From: an uncultured Candidatus Poseidoniales archaeon
GTDB lineage: Archaea > Thermoplasmatota > Poseidoniia > Poseidoniales > Poseidoniaceae
Assembly (NCBI GenBank): GCA_905182125.1
Contig: CAJJAV010000007.1
Location: 1-50,379, forward strand
Direction: 5' to 3'
Length of the DNA stretch: 50,379 bases
Shown here: one piece after another, positions 26,414-34,932 of the stretch
How the letters are laid out: each line of letters starts with the position of its first letter
Position numbering within the stretch: the stretch's first letter is position 1
Program-made: the position numbers and the translations under genes
The notes under the pieces: model-generated
Seen by the model: only the letters and a program-made list of their open reading frames with translations
Told to the model about the DNA's origin: nothing
The model's database searches: none

Positions 26414-27049
26414 ATGGGCGAATCGAGGCGAGTCGAGGTTCATCGCCTCGGCATTGTGCCCTATGAAGCGGCCATTGTCCAGATGAAGGCCCTTCAGTTG
26501 CAAAGGATCGAGAATGAGATCCCCGACACATTGCTGATTCTGCAGCACCCCGAAATGGTGACCGTCGGCCCACGAGCTCGCAACGATGGCATCGCTCCAC
26601 CACCCGGCTATCCAACCCACTCAGTCGACCGAGGAGGGGGGCTCACATGGCATGGACCAGGTCAACTCGTCGCCTATCCAATCTTCAAGTGGGATCAAAC
26701 AGGTGAAACATCGGTCGCTGCAATCATTGAAATGATTGAATCATGGGTCATCGCCGCACTTGGCCAATGTGGAATTGAGGGAGCAAGGGATGAGCGCATG
26801 CAAGGGGTTTGGGTCGATGGAAAAAAGATCAGCAGCATTGGCCTTTCCTTCCTTCGATGGACGTCGAGGCACGGGTTCACCATCAACTTCGATACTCCAG
26901 TTGGCCGGGTTGAGGGATTAGCAGGATGTGGCCTAGAGGAACAGACCACCACCTGTTTGCAACGTTTAGGCCATGCCAGCACACTTGAAGCCCTTGTTTC
27001 AGCATTGAAAGACACCATGGAAGAAAGTGTCCATCGTAGACCGCAATAA
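26414..27049 (+). CDS. lipB: Octanoyltransferase (lipoyl(octanoyl) transferase)
   Basis: This 211-residue enzyme moves octanoyl from acyl carrier protein to the lysine of lipoyl domains. LipB motifs are present: RGGGLTWHGPGQLVAYPI (residues 73-90), GVWVDGKKISSIG with Lys138, HGFTINF and the catalytic Cys172 in AGCGL; E. coli uses Lys135 and Cys169. The length is normal. No Shine-Dalgarno precedes ATG 26414, as in the ubiX gene that follows. It is separated from lipA by some 17 kb but is the matching first step of the pathway. The octanoyl donor in an archaeon without a standard fatty-acid synthase is unclear. Confidence 0.93.
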   Translation: MGESRRVEVHRLGIVPYEAAIVQMKALQLQRIENEIPDTLLILQHPEMVTVGPRARNDGIAPPPGYPTHSVDRGGGLTWHGPGQLVAYPIFKWDQTGETSVAAIIEMIESWVIAALGQCGIEGARDERMQGVWVDGKKISSIGLSFLRWTSRHGFTINFDTPVGRVEGLAGCGLEEQTTTCLQRLGHASTLEALVSALKDTMEESVHRRPQ

Positions 27050-27102
27050 TTCGCTCTATAGCCGATTTAAGGTTAACACTCTCCTTCATTTGTAAACAAG
27101 TC

Positions 27103-27110
27103 CATAAAAG
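27103..27110 (+). promoter_or_regulatory. TATA-like element for ubiX
   Basis: CATAAAAG ends about 22 nt before ATG 27132, in a stretch without a Shine-Dalgarno, fitting a leaderless transcript. Confidence 0.35.
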
Positions 27111-27131
27111 GCAGAACCTCAACCAACAAAC

Positions 27132-27704
27132 ATGGGCGAAATCGTTGTTGGCATCTCTGGCGCATCAGGCGCCGTGTATGGAAAGCGATTGGTCGAAATC
27201 CTCCGTTCGAGAGACATTCCCGTCCGCCTCGTCGTGACCAACGCCGGCGAAATCACCCTCAAGCACGAATGCAACACCACCAAAGAAGAGATTGCAGAAG
27301 CCACTGGAGCGTTGCTTGAAGACGATGCCAACATCGGTGCGAAATCTGCCTCTGGCTCGGCAAACATCGATGCAGTGGTTCTTTGCCCTTGCTCTGGAAC
27401 AACCCTCGGTAAACTCGGTGCAGGCATCGGTGACAACCTCATCACTCGTTCCGCCATTGTCGCCTTGAAAGAGCGCAGGAAACTGATCATTGTACCCCGC
27501 GAGGCACCTTATGCGACCGTTCACCTCGAAAACATGACCAAACTTTCTCAATGGGGCGCAGTGGTCATACCAGCATCGCCCGGATTTTACAATCATCCAA
27601 AATCAATCGACGACATGGTCGACTTCGTCGTGGCACGTATTCTTGATCACATCGGCCTTGACCACGATGTTGGAAGCCGTTGGACCGGTGAAGAAATACC
27701 CTGA
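27132..27704 (+). CDS. ubiX: Flavin prenyltransferase UbiX
   Basis: This 190-residue protein makes prenylated FMN, the cofactor of UbiD-type decarboxylases. It has the flavoprotein signature GISGASGAVYGKRLVEIL at the N-terminus, the conserved SGSANIDAVVLCPCSGTTLGKL segment in the middle and VPREAPYATVHLENMTKL near residue 125. SPGFYNHPKSIDDMVDFVV closes the active site. Size and order match the family. No ubiD gene is in the window. ATG 27132 has no Shine-Dalgarno but is preceded by a TATA-like element. Confidence 0.95.
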   Translation: MGEIVVGISGASGAVYGKRLVEILRSRDIPVRLVVTNAGEITLKHECNTTKEEIAEATGALLEDDANIGAKSASGSANIDAVVLCPCSGTTLGKLGAGIGDNLITRSAIVALKERRKLIIVPREAPYATVHLENMTKLSQWGAVVIPASPGFYNHPKSIDDMVDFVVARILDHIGLDHDVGSRWTGEEIP

Positions 27705-27750
27705 ACCAACCACCGCCGAGTTCTTCAATGAGCGACGCTAACCCTTACCT

Positions 27751-29511
27751 ATGGACGATGCCAGTTTGTCTGCTCATACCGTTGCTGAACTCAAGGTCAT
27801 GCTCGCTGAGCAAGGCCTTCCAGTCAGTGGAAAGAAGTCTGAGTTGATTCAACGCTTGGCCTCGACATCAAAAGAAACCGTTTGGCCACAAACCACCCCT
27901 CTTCCAACAACAATGGAACTTGAAGAAGATCTCAAGATCTTCGATGAACCAACCACCCTAATGATGCGCATGCAACAGCCGGTCTATGGACCAATCAACA
28001 TGGGAATGGCTATCGCCATTGGCCTTGCTGCATTGATGGTCTCTGCTGTCTTGGTGGTCCAACCTGCGTGGCTTGGATTTGAAACAGAATATGAGTATGA
28101 ATTAATTGATTTCGATCCAAATCAAGCACAAACCTTTGCTCAGAACCTTGTTGACCTTGGTCACCCAGATTGGGAAGGTCGAATGAGCGGTACCGATGAA
28201 GAAGCAAACGCTGCCCAATACATCATTTCTGAATTTGCAGAAATGGGCATGGAGACTCAATTGAATGCCTACCAAGTACCGATGCATCATGTCAACGCCG
28301 AACCGTCCTTGCGAGTATGCACGCCAGACTGGAGAAATGCCTGTGATGGACCCTTTGCGTTTCCAGACATCATCGAGTTCCAACACCGCATCGACTATGT
28401 GATTCAGGGATTCTCTGGTGCCGGTTTGTTCCAATTCGGTGATGGAGTGACGATTACAGACCTTGGAAACGGCAGCGATGATGCTTTGTGGCAAGATGCA
28501 GCCAACACAATCGGTTATGTTCGAAGCGGTGGTTCGAAAATCGGCAACACCGCCATGTATGTCAAAGCGGTTGAAAATGACCTTGCTGCCTTGATTCGTG
28601 TCAATAAAGACTACAATTGCGGCAAGATCGAAGGCAATGACTGCGTGCCAATTTTCAAAGGCTCAAGCGTTGATTCAATCACCGAAGCAAACGGAGGAAG
28701 TGTCCCCAACGACATCGCCTTCATTGCCATGTCCAAGGACGCTGGTGAAATTCTCGAATCCGTTGTGATCAATGCCTCAGGCCAAATCGCAATGGACATT
28801 GATGTCACCAATGACGGTGAACGCACCATCTATGTCCCATGTGGAATCATCGCAGGAAAATCTTCTGATGTGGTGATCGTTGGTGGCCATCATGACACCG
28901 TCTACCACGGCCAAGGAGCAGTCGACGATACGTCGGGTACTTCCAGTGTCATGGAAATGGCACGACAATTTGCCATGATCACCAACGAAAGTGGAACCCC
29001 AGAACGTACACTCCAGTTCTGCACATGGGGTGGCGAAGAAGAGGGCTTGTACGGGAGCCGTGCCTATGTCGCAGCAAATCAAGCGTTCTTACGCGATCAC
29101 TTGCGGCTTTATGTCAACCTCGATATGAACCACGTGGATGCCGATGCTAACCGTGGCAACTCAGTCTCGTTGTTCACCAACAATGCTGATGATTTCGGCC
29201 ACATGGAACGGATCACCAAGCTGTACCAAAAAGCCAACCCGGAGATGGATGAGCGCTATGACATCGTCTTGTCCCTTCTCACAGGGGCACAGGGCGAAGA
29301 TGATGGTATGCCCTATAATTCAGACCACGGGCCATTTGTTTACGATTTGGAGGGCAAGCGAGGCCGTGCTGTGGTGTGCTATGGAAGCGGAAGTTGGGAA
29401 TACCACACCTACCTCGACACAATGGACCGATTCAATGCAGAATCCCTTGGGATCTCGGTCATTATCTACGGCACCTACGTCAGAATGCTGGCTTACAACG
29501 CCGATGCTTAA
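27751..29511 (+). CDS. Membrane-anchored M28-family peptidase with N-terminal SAP domain
   Basis: The 586-residue protein has an unusual order of parts. Residues 6-36 form a SAP-type helix-turn-helix (VAELKVMLAEQGLPVSGKKS), a fold usually linked to nucleic-acid binding. A transmembrane helix lies at about 84-106, and the rest would be outside the cell. The M28 zinc-peptidase core includes His380-x-Asp382 (GGHHDT), Asp392 in AVDDTSG, Glu429-Glu430 (WGGEEEGL), Asp458 (NLDMNHVD) and a late His in EYHTYLDTMD. An inserted segment before it (residues about 200-350) resembles a PA-type domain. It is probably an aminopeptidase for external peptides; the role of the cytoplasmic SAP domain is unknown. 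Confidence 0.9.
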   Translation: MDDASLSAHTVAELKVMLAEQGLPVSGKKSELIQRLASTSKETVWPQTTPLPTTMELEEDLKIFDEPTTLMMRMQQPVYGPINMGMAIAIGLAALMVSAVLVVQPAWLGFETEYEYELIDFDPNQAQTFAQNLVDLGHPDWEGRMSGTDEEANAAQYIISEFAEMGMETQLNAYQVPMHHVNAEPSLRVCTPDWRNACDGPFAFPDIIEFQHRIDYVIQGFSGAGLFQFGDGVTITDLGNGSDDALWQDAANTIGYVRSGGSKIGNTAMYVKAVENDLAALIRVNKDYNCGKIEGNDCVPIFKGSSVDSITEANGGSVPNDIAFIAMSKDAGEILESVVINASGQIAMDIDVTNDGERTIYVPCGIIAGKSSDVVIVGGHHDTVYHGQGAVDDTSGTSSVMEMARQFAMITNESGTPERTLQFCTWGGEEEGLYGSRAYVAANQAFLRDHLRLYVNLDMNHVDADANRGNSVSLFTNNADDFGHMERITKLYQKANPEMDERYDIVLSLLTGAQGEDDGMPYNSDHGPFVYDLEGKRGRAVVCYGSGSWEYHTYLDTMDRFNAESLGISVIIYGTYVRMLAYNADA

Positions 29512-29560
29512 GTGAAACCTCAAGCGACGGTTTGAAAGCGTGGCGTTCAGCCCTTGGTCC

Positions 29561-29851
29561 ATGGTCGCACCAAGCGCTTGGGCATCACACATTCTTGTAC
29601 CCTCGAAATCTGAGGCTGTGCAAATGCGAGAGAAAATTGTCAAATTGAAAGATTTCCAGAAGATGGCTCGGAAAAAGAGCACGTGCCCATCGAGCCAGAA
29701 AGGAGGCGATTTAGGATGGTTCCGCAAGGGTCAGATGGTTCCGCCATTCGAAGAAGCTGTTTGGAAGAACGAATTGTCAACCGTGTCTGAGCCTGTGAAA
29801 ACTCAATTCGGCTATCACCTTATTTGGGTGCATGAGCGCGACGAAGCGTGA
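29561..29851 (+). CDS. Parvulin-type peptidyl-prolyl cis-trans isomerase
   Basis: The 96-residue product is a single rotamase domain of the PpiC/parvulin type, without signal peptide, so it acts in the cytoplasm. Motifs are ASHILVPSKSEA at the N-terminus, GGDLGWFRKGQMVPPFEEAV in the middle and VKTQFGYHLIWVHER at the end. ATG 29561 gives the usual compact form; GTG 29540 would add seven residues. The stop codon TGA is embedded in TGAGGGATT, the ribosome site of folB, so the two are translationally linked. Confidence 0.9.
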   Translation: MVAPSAWASHILVPSKSEAVQMREKIVKLKDFQKMARKKSTCPSSQKGGDLGWFRKGQMVPPFEEAVWKNELSTVSEPVKTQFGYHLIWVHERDEA

Positions 29852-29859
29852 GGGATTCA

Positions 29860-30222
29860 ATGACCGTTCGTGTTGGATTGGAAAACTACACCGTGATGGC
29901 CAAGCATGGTTATTACGAGTTTGAACATGAGCAAGACCAGCCTTTTGTGTTCACCGTCATGGCAACACTGAATCACGAAAAAGTGGACAATAACCTCGCA
30001 TTGACACTCAATTATGCCGACCTACAGATCGCAATCGACCACGTCATGTTCGAAAGTGAAAAGCCAATTGCTCTGATGGAAGAAATGGCAAGTCGAGTCA
30101 TCGACATCATCAGCACCAACGATTGGGTGGCGACAATACATGTCCGAATCGAAAAGCCAAACGCTCCACTTCCGCACCCTGGTGGCCTCCCTGTCATCGA
30201 GGTCGAATGGACTCGCCGTTGA
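29860..30222 (+). CDS. folB: Dihydroneopterin aldolase-like protein FolB
   Basis: The 120-residue protein matches the FolB/DHNA family: VGLENYTVMAKHGYYEFE at the N-terminus with the conserved HG and Glu, TLNYADLQIAIDHV, LMEEMASRVIDII, and IEKPNAPLPHP with the catalytic Lys. The usual reaction converts dihydroneopterin to 6-hydroxymethyl-dihydropterin and glycolaldehyde. Many archaea use an unrelated enzyme for this step, so a bacterial-type FolB is noteworthy. ATG 29860 is preceded by GAGGGATTC fused to the parvulin stop. A GTG at 29848 would overlap that gene. Confidence 0.88.
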   Translation: MTVRVGLENYTVMAKHGYYEFEHEQDQPFVFTVMATLNHEKVDNNLALTLNYADLQIAIDHVMFESEKPIALMEEMASRVIDIISTNDWVATIHVRIEKPNAPLPHPGGLPVIEVEWTRR

Positions 30223-30258
30223 GCGAGCCTTCAAGCACCCTCCGACCAAGGCCATTCT

Positions 30259-30771
30259 ATGGCGGAGCAAATCCAGCGGGTCTATGTCCCGTCTGCAATT
30301 GAGGATGGCGGCAATACGCTCTCCTTGGGATGCTTCAGTTCAGAAGCCACAGCTTGGAATGTGCTCCGGAGTTTTCTAAAAAAGAGCGACCAGATGCTCT
30401 TGGTCTCAGCCTCTGTTGTGGTCTGGGACATCGACGTCATCGGTTCGCATGGACTGACGGTGCTCGCCTCGCTTGAATGCAAAGACTGCCCCGTATGCAG
30501 CCGTCAAACCTTCTGGGTCGACCTGGAGAACTTTTCCGCGCTCTGCCACGGTGATGCATGCGCTGCTTGGGTGGAAGAAAGCACCCATGAGCCGGGTGTC
30601 ATCGATTGTGGATGGCCTGCGCTTCGGTTCTTGAAACAGACGAAATCCATCGAGGAGGCATTCAAAGAATTGTTTGCCCTTGGCGATCAAATCAAGGCAG
30701 CAGGCATCACGGACACCGTTTCAATACAAGCATCAGAAGCGATGCTGGATGAATTTGAAAACCTCACCTGA
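30259..30771 (+). CDS. Unknown protein with cysteine cluster
   Basis: The 170-residue product is not recognised. Its centre contains a cysteine-rich stretch CKDCPVCSRQTF followed after about 15 residues by CHGDAC, a probable zinc-binding site. The N-terminal part looks like a compact alpha/beta domain, and the C-terminal 50 residues are helical and acidic. No membrane segment is present. It follows folB by 36 nt and may be cotranscribed. It ends tail to tail with the next gene, overlapping by 8 nt. Confidence 0.7.
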   Translation: MAEQIQRVYVPSAIEDGGNTLSLGCFSSEATAWNVLRSFLKKSDQMLLVSASVVVWDIDVIGSHGLTVLASLECKDCPVCSRQTFWVDLENFSALCHGDACAAWVEESTHEPGVIDCGWPALRFLKQTKSIEEAFKELFALGDQIKAAGITDTVSIQASEAMLDEFENLT

Positions 30772-31033
30772 GCAAAAGTGGCCCGATGAAACTGAAGGCA
30801 AAGATACCCAGGAAGACGAACATCCAAATTCGCATTTGCTTCTGATTCTTCTCATCCCTGATGTTCCGGTCGATGCAGGCTTGATCGGTGCAGACACGTG
30901 GTTCTGAAGAGAGTTTAATCGGACGAAAGCAAACCCGGCAATGCTTGTGGGGTTGGACTTTTCCAGAAGCAGTAGCGGAAACCCTGCTGGACATTCGTTG
31001 AAGGTTTTCTTTGACTTTCTTTGTATCTACCAT
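30764..31033 (-). CDS. Small zinc-ribbon membrane protein (DUF2116-like)
   Basis: The 89-residue product has a Lys/Arg-rich N-terminus, a half-zinc-ribbon HCRVCFRPIKLSSEPRVC followed by CIDRN, and one C-terminal transmembrane helix (about 69-87). This arrangement resembles small archaeal DUF2116 proteins (a zinc ribbon followed by one helix). The function is unknown. It lies just downstream of pyrH, with 10 nt between, and is probably in the same transcript. Confidence 0.75.
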   Translation of the reverse strand: MVDTKKVKENLQRMSSRVSATASGKVQPHKHCRVCFRPIKLSSEPRVCTDQACIDRNIRDEKNQKQMRIWMFVFLGIFAFSFIGPLLLR

Positions 31034-31043
31034 CGTTCATCAC

Positions 31044-31751
31044 CTAGGGTACAATCAATGTTCCATCGAAGGGTTGGCCATCGAGGGCCTTTTCGAGTAA
31101 ATTAAGATCTCGACCATCGAGCACTGCGAGTCGTAAATCACATGCTTTAGCCCAGCCGACTGCAACTGGATCAATCACTGCTGATGCACCCGGAGCGAGT
31201 GGCTCATCGATGCCAGTTATTTCTGCCAGTTCATCGATGGTCATCGATGTAAAAGAGACAGCGTCTTCGTGGTGTCGAGGGTCTTTATCGAAGACATGGC
31301 TGACGTTGGTGGCAATGACGCAATGGCTCGCACCGGTGTCGCGGGCGAGGGCAACGGCCACTGCATCCGTGGTGTGACCAGGCGTTGTGCCTCCCATGAC
31401 GACAATGTGGTGCACATCCATCAATGCTGCTGCTTCGCTGGTGGTTGTGGCGATGATCGGTGCAACGTCGCAACCGATGTCGAGCAAGATTTGTTGAATC
31501 ACTGTGGCGTTCAATCGAGTCGCAGCGATGCCAATTTCATCGAGACGGTGGGTCTCACTCACCAAGGCTTGAGCGAGTGTAATGCCTTCCCTTGCAGGAA
31601 GTCCACCCCCGACAACGAGTCCTAAGTGCCGACCATTGCCCTCCATGTGGACGGCCAATTGGCGCAAACGTCCGAACCATTCGATGCGTTGTTCAGCTTC
31701 TTCAGGACGAAGCAGACTTCCGCCCAAAGCAACAACATGGCGAGTGGTCAT
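31044..31751 (-). CDS. pyrH: UMP kinase, archaeal type
   Basis: This 235-residue amino-acid-kinase-fold enzyme phosphorylates UMP to UDP. It starts with VALGGSLLRPE (phosphate-binding Gly loop), followed by LGLVVGGGLPAREGI, the conserved MGGTTPGHTTDAVAVALA and TNVSHVFDKDPR. The length fits archaeal UMP kinases, which are shorter than the bacterial form. The start ATG is preceded by AAGGAAGGAGCG. It is divergent from the aRF1 gene and belongs with carAB and dut in pyrimidine metabolism. Confidence 0.93.
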   Translation of the reverse strand: MTTRHVVALGGSLLRPEEAEQRIEWFGRLRQLAVHMEGNGRHLGLVVGGGLPAREGITLAQALVSETHRLDEIGIAATRLNATVIQQILLDIGCDVAPIIATTTSEAAALMDVHHIVVMGGTTPGHTTDAVAVALARDTGASHCVIATNVSHVFDKDPRHHEDAVSFTSMTIDELAEITGIDEPLAPGASAVIDPVAVGWAKACDLRLAVLDGRDLNLLEKALDGQPFDGTLIVP

Positions 31752-31890
31752 CGCTCCTTCCTTGCGCGCTCATGCTTTGAGCATATCCCCGCAGAAGGCT
31801 TTGGAACAGCCATCCCTTTGCCCGTCACCTACCGACACCACACGAGAGTTGAAGACCCCTCAACTACGCCCTTGAACTGGAGGCCAAGCG

Positions 31891-33138
31891 ATGTCTGATG
31901 ATGCAACTCTCGCCACGCGCCGTCTTCGATTGAAACTCGCCCTTGAAGACTTGAGGGAAATGAAAGGGTTCGGTACAGAGTTGGTCACACTCATCATCCC
32001 ACCCGACCGGCACATCTCCGATGCTCGTTCCCTGTTGCAAAACGAACACGGGCAAGCGGCTAACATCAAATCCAAAGGAACCCGTAAAAATGTTCAAGGC
32101 GCCATTGAATCGGCGCTTTCCACCCTCTCAAGGTACAAGCGACCTGGCGAAAATGGTCTCGCTATTTTTGTTGGTTCGATCATTATTGGTAACAATAAAA
32201 ACCGCATGGTAAACGTTGTTGTTGAAGAACCACCTCAACCCCTTATGTCCTTCAGATATCGATGTGATTCGGTGTTCGAACTTGGGCAATTGGAAGACAT
32301 GTTGGTCGACAAGAAATCATACGGCTTGTTTGTGATCGACCGTTCAGAAGCAGCGTACGGAATCGCTTCAGGAAAGCGCATCCATGTCCAAGAACACCTG
32401 GTTTCCAACATCATGGGCAAGCACCGACAAGGAGGTCAATCCGCCCAGCGTTTCGAACGACTCATCGAGGAAGCTGCTCACAATTTCTTCAAACGTGCTG
32501 CAGAACACGCATCATCCTACTGGTTGCCCAACATTGAGAACATCCAAGCCATCATCATTGGTGGCCCTGGTCATACCAAAGATTTCGTCGTAAAGAATGA
32601 GTATTTCCATCACGAAATAACAAAAAAGATTGCCAAAACCCATTTCGATGTTGGTTATTCAAATGAAAGCGGCGTCCGGGAACTGGTTGAAAACGCCGGA
32701 TCCCTGATGGGGGAAATTGAACTCGATGCAGAACGCCAAGTCATGACGGCGTTCCTATCAGAGCTGATCAAACCAGCACCAAGGGCGACCTATGGCGAGA
32801 AGATGATTCGCAGTGCCCTTGAACGAGGTGCTGTTGACCGGTTGCTTGTTTCAGAGGGTTTGCGAAAGAACACCCTCGGACTTCAATGCGGCTCCTGCCA
32901 GCATGAGTGGAGCGCCACAGTCGGTCGAATGGAACCGCTCCCCGAATGCCCTTCATGCGATGCATCAGGCGATAACGCCAAAGAATTGAGCAACATTTCC
33001 CTGATCGATGAACTTTGTAAAATGGGTGAAAGGAGCAACACCGAGATCATCTATATATCGGTCGACACGGAAGAAGGCTCACAGTTACTCCACGGCTTTG
33101 GTGGCCTTGCTGCCCTTTGCCGATACCCAATGATGTGA
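31891..33138 (+). CDS. prf1: Archaeal peptide chain release factor aRF1
   Basis: This 415-residue class-1 release factor recognises all three stop codons and triggers peptide release. In the N domain, NIKS occupies 58-61 and YRCDSVF corresponds to the YxCxxxF stop-recognition motif. The catalytic GGQ is at 181-183 in HRQGGQSAQRF. The C domain carries a zinc-binding pair of CxxC motifs (CGSCQHEW and CPSCDASG). GGAGG lies eight bases before ATG 31891. Its stop codon is fused to the argS ribosome site (TGAGGTGA at 33136-33143). Confidence 0.96.
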   Translation: MSDDATLATRRLRLKLALEDLREMKGFGTELVTLIIPPDRHISDARSLLQNEHGQAANIKSKGTRKNVQGAIESALSTLSRYKRPGENGLAIFVGSIIIGNNKNRMVNVVVEEPPQPLMSFRYRCDSVFELGQLEDMLVDKKSYGLFVIDRSEAAYGIASGKRIHVQEHLVSNIMGKHRQGGQSAQRFERLIEEAAHNFFKRAAEHASSYWLPNIENIQAIIIGGPGHTKDFVVKNEYFHHEITKKIAKTHFDVGYSNESGVRELVENAGSLMGEIELDAERQVMTAFLSELIKPAPRATYGEKMIRSALERGAVDRLLVSEGLRKNTLGLQCGSCQHEWSATVGRMEPLPECPSCDASGDNAKELSNISLIDELCKMGERSNTEIIYISVDTEEGSQLLHGFGGLAALCRYPMM

Positions 33139-33148
33139 GGTGACAAGA

Positions 33149-34930
33149 ATGCAGATGCTCAAAGCAGAGATCGAACCTTTGATTGAGGCTGCGCTCCTGC
33201 AGGTAGGCATCGCCAACGATCACTGGAGAAGCATGCTTGCACCTTCCAGGGAATTGGACCAAGGTGACCTCTCGCTCCCATGCTTCCCATTCGCAAAACA
33301 ACTCGGCCAAGCACCACCAGCAATCGCAGAAGCACTTGCTAAAGCAATGCCTGAACACGAAGCCATTGGAGAAGTCAACGCCGTTGCAGGCTACCTTAAC
33401 ATCAAAGCCGACCCATCTTGGCTGGCTCAGACGATCTTATCCTCACCTGAAACACACGGACATCCCTTTGGCCAATGCCAACCAACGGGTCGAAAAATAT
33501 TGATTGAACACACCTCTGCAAATCCAAACGGACCGTTCCATGTCGGACGAGCACGAAACGCCATCCTTGGCGACTCACTGGTTCGATTGCACCGTCTTTA
33601 CGGCAATGAAGTCCGGGCGGAATACTACGTCGATGACATGGGCAAGCAAGTCGGCGTCCTCGCTTGGGCCCTTGCAAACCTCAGTTCAGAAGAAGTTGAA
33701 GCCACATTAGTGGGCAGGGAACCTTTGAATCCAAAGTGGAAAGGAAAAGCCGACCACGAACGTGTTCGCTGGTACCAAGCCGCTCAAGTGGTTCGCCAAG
33801 AACGTGAAGACAAAGACGACATTGAGAAGGAAATTGGCCGCATGGTCCACGCCAGTGAACACGGTGATCAACAGGTTTTGGATGACTTTGAAGCCGCTTA
33901 CACGCCCGTGCTTGAAGGCATGCTGACAACCCTCGCACGTCTCGGCATCAACTTTGACACTTTCACCAAAGAATCAATATTCGTTACCAATGGCGATGTC
34001 GGGCGGTTGATGAAGCGGTTCAAAACCTTCGAAATACACGGTACGGCAGACAACGGTGCAGAATTCCTCGACCTTGGAGCACGTGGCCTCAAAGGGAAGA
34101 CTGAGTTCTTTTTCCGACGCGGCGATGGTTCGTCATTGTATGCAACACGTGACATCGCATACCACATGTGGAAATGGCAACAATGTGACGACCTCATCAA
34201 CGTCCTTGGCGAGGACCACAAACTGCAGGCCAAGCAAGTCGGCATGACCTTGACTGAACTCGGGCAAAAAGTCCCCGATGTCTTGTTTTATTCATTCATC
34301 AAATTACCAGAAGGGAAAATGTCGACCCGAAAGGGCAACGTCGTGTTCATGGATGATTTGTTGGAGGAAGCTCAAGCACAAGCAGCGGCCGTGGTTGGCG
34401 CATTGCGGCCCGATTACGAACAACAACAAATCAAGGAGATTGCCGATGCTGCAGGAACCTCTGCTGTTCGATTCAACATCATCAAAGTGAGTCCAGAAAA
34501 AGGATTTACCTTCCGCTGGGAAGAGGCATTGGCGTTCGAGGGGGGCTCTGCACCCTTCATCATGTACTCACATGTTCGAGCTTGCTCGATTGTTCGTCGG
34601 TGCCACAAGGAAGGCGTTGATGTGACCTCAGAACTGGAGAAAACAAGCATCGACCTTCCAAAAGAGATGTCAAAGGGCATGATTGGTTTGCTTCGGGCTC
34701 TTTCAATTCACAATGATGTGTTGGCAAAAGCAGTCAACGATCGACGTCCACACCTCTTTGCGAACCATTTGTTGCATTTGGCGAATTGCTTCAATGCCTT
34801 CTACCGCGATTGTATGATCGTTGTCGAGGGTGAAGTGAACACATTCAACTTACAAATCTCTGAAGTGGCCCGTCGTATGATGCGAACTGGCATGGAAGGT
34901 TTGGGCATTGCGCCCATCGAACACATGTGA
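33149..34930 (+). CDS. argS: Arginyl-tRNA synthetase
   Basis: This 593-residue class I synthetase has an N-terminal additional domain, the catalytic entry HTSANPNGPFHVGRARNAI (HVGR replacing HIGH), YYVDDMGKQVGV, and KLPEGKMSTRKGNVV as the KMSKS loop. The C-terminal anticodon-binding DALR domain ends in GMEGLGIAPIEHM. The length is normal. ATG 33149 is five bases after GAGGTGA. It is the second gene of a two-gene unit with aRF1, coupling tRNA charging and termination genes. Confidence 0.95.
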   Translation: MQMLKAEIEPLIEAALLQVGIANDHWRSMLAPSRELDQGDLSLPCFPFAKQLGQAPPAIAEALAKAMPEHEAIGEVNAVAGYLNIKADPSWLAQTILSSPETHGHPFGQCQPTGRKILIEHTSANPNGPFHVGRARNAILGDSLVRLHRLYGNEVRAEYYVDDMGKQVGVLAWALANLSSEEVEATLVGREPLNPKWKGKADHERVRWYQAAQVVRQEREDKDDIEKEIGRMVHASEHGDQQVLDDFEAAYTPVLEGMLTTLARLGINFDTFTKESIFVTNGDVGRLMKRFKTFEIHGTADNGAEFLDLGARGLKGKTEFFFRRGDGSSLYATRDIAYHMWKWQQCDDLINVLGEDHKLQAKQVGMTLTELGQKVPDVLFYSFIKLPEGKMSTRKGNVVFMDDLLEEAQAQAAAVVGALRPDYEQQQIKEIADAAGTSAVRFNIIKVSPEKGFTFRWEEALAFEGGSAPFIMYSHVRACSIVRRCHKEGVDVTSELEKTSIDLPKEMSKGMIGLLRALSIHNDVLAKAVNDRRPHLFANHLLHLANCFNAFYRDCMIVVEGEVNTFNLQISEVARRMMRTGMEGLGIAPIEHM

Positions 34931-34932
34931 GT

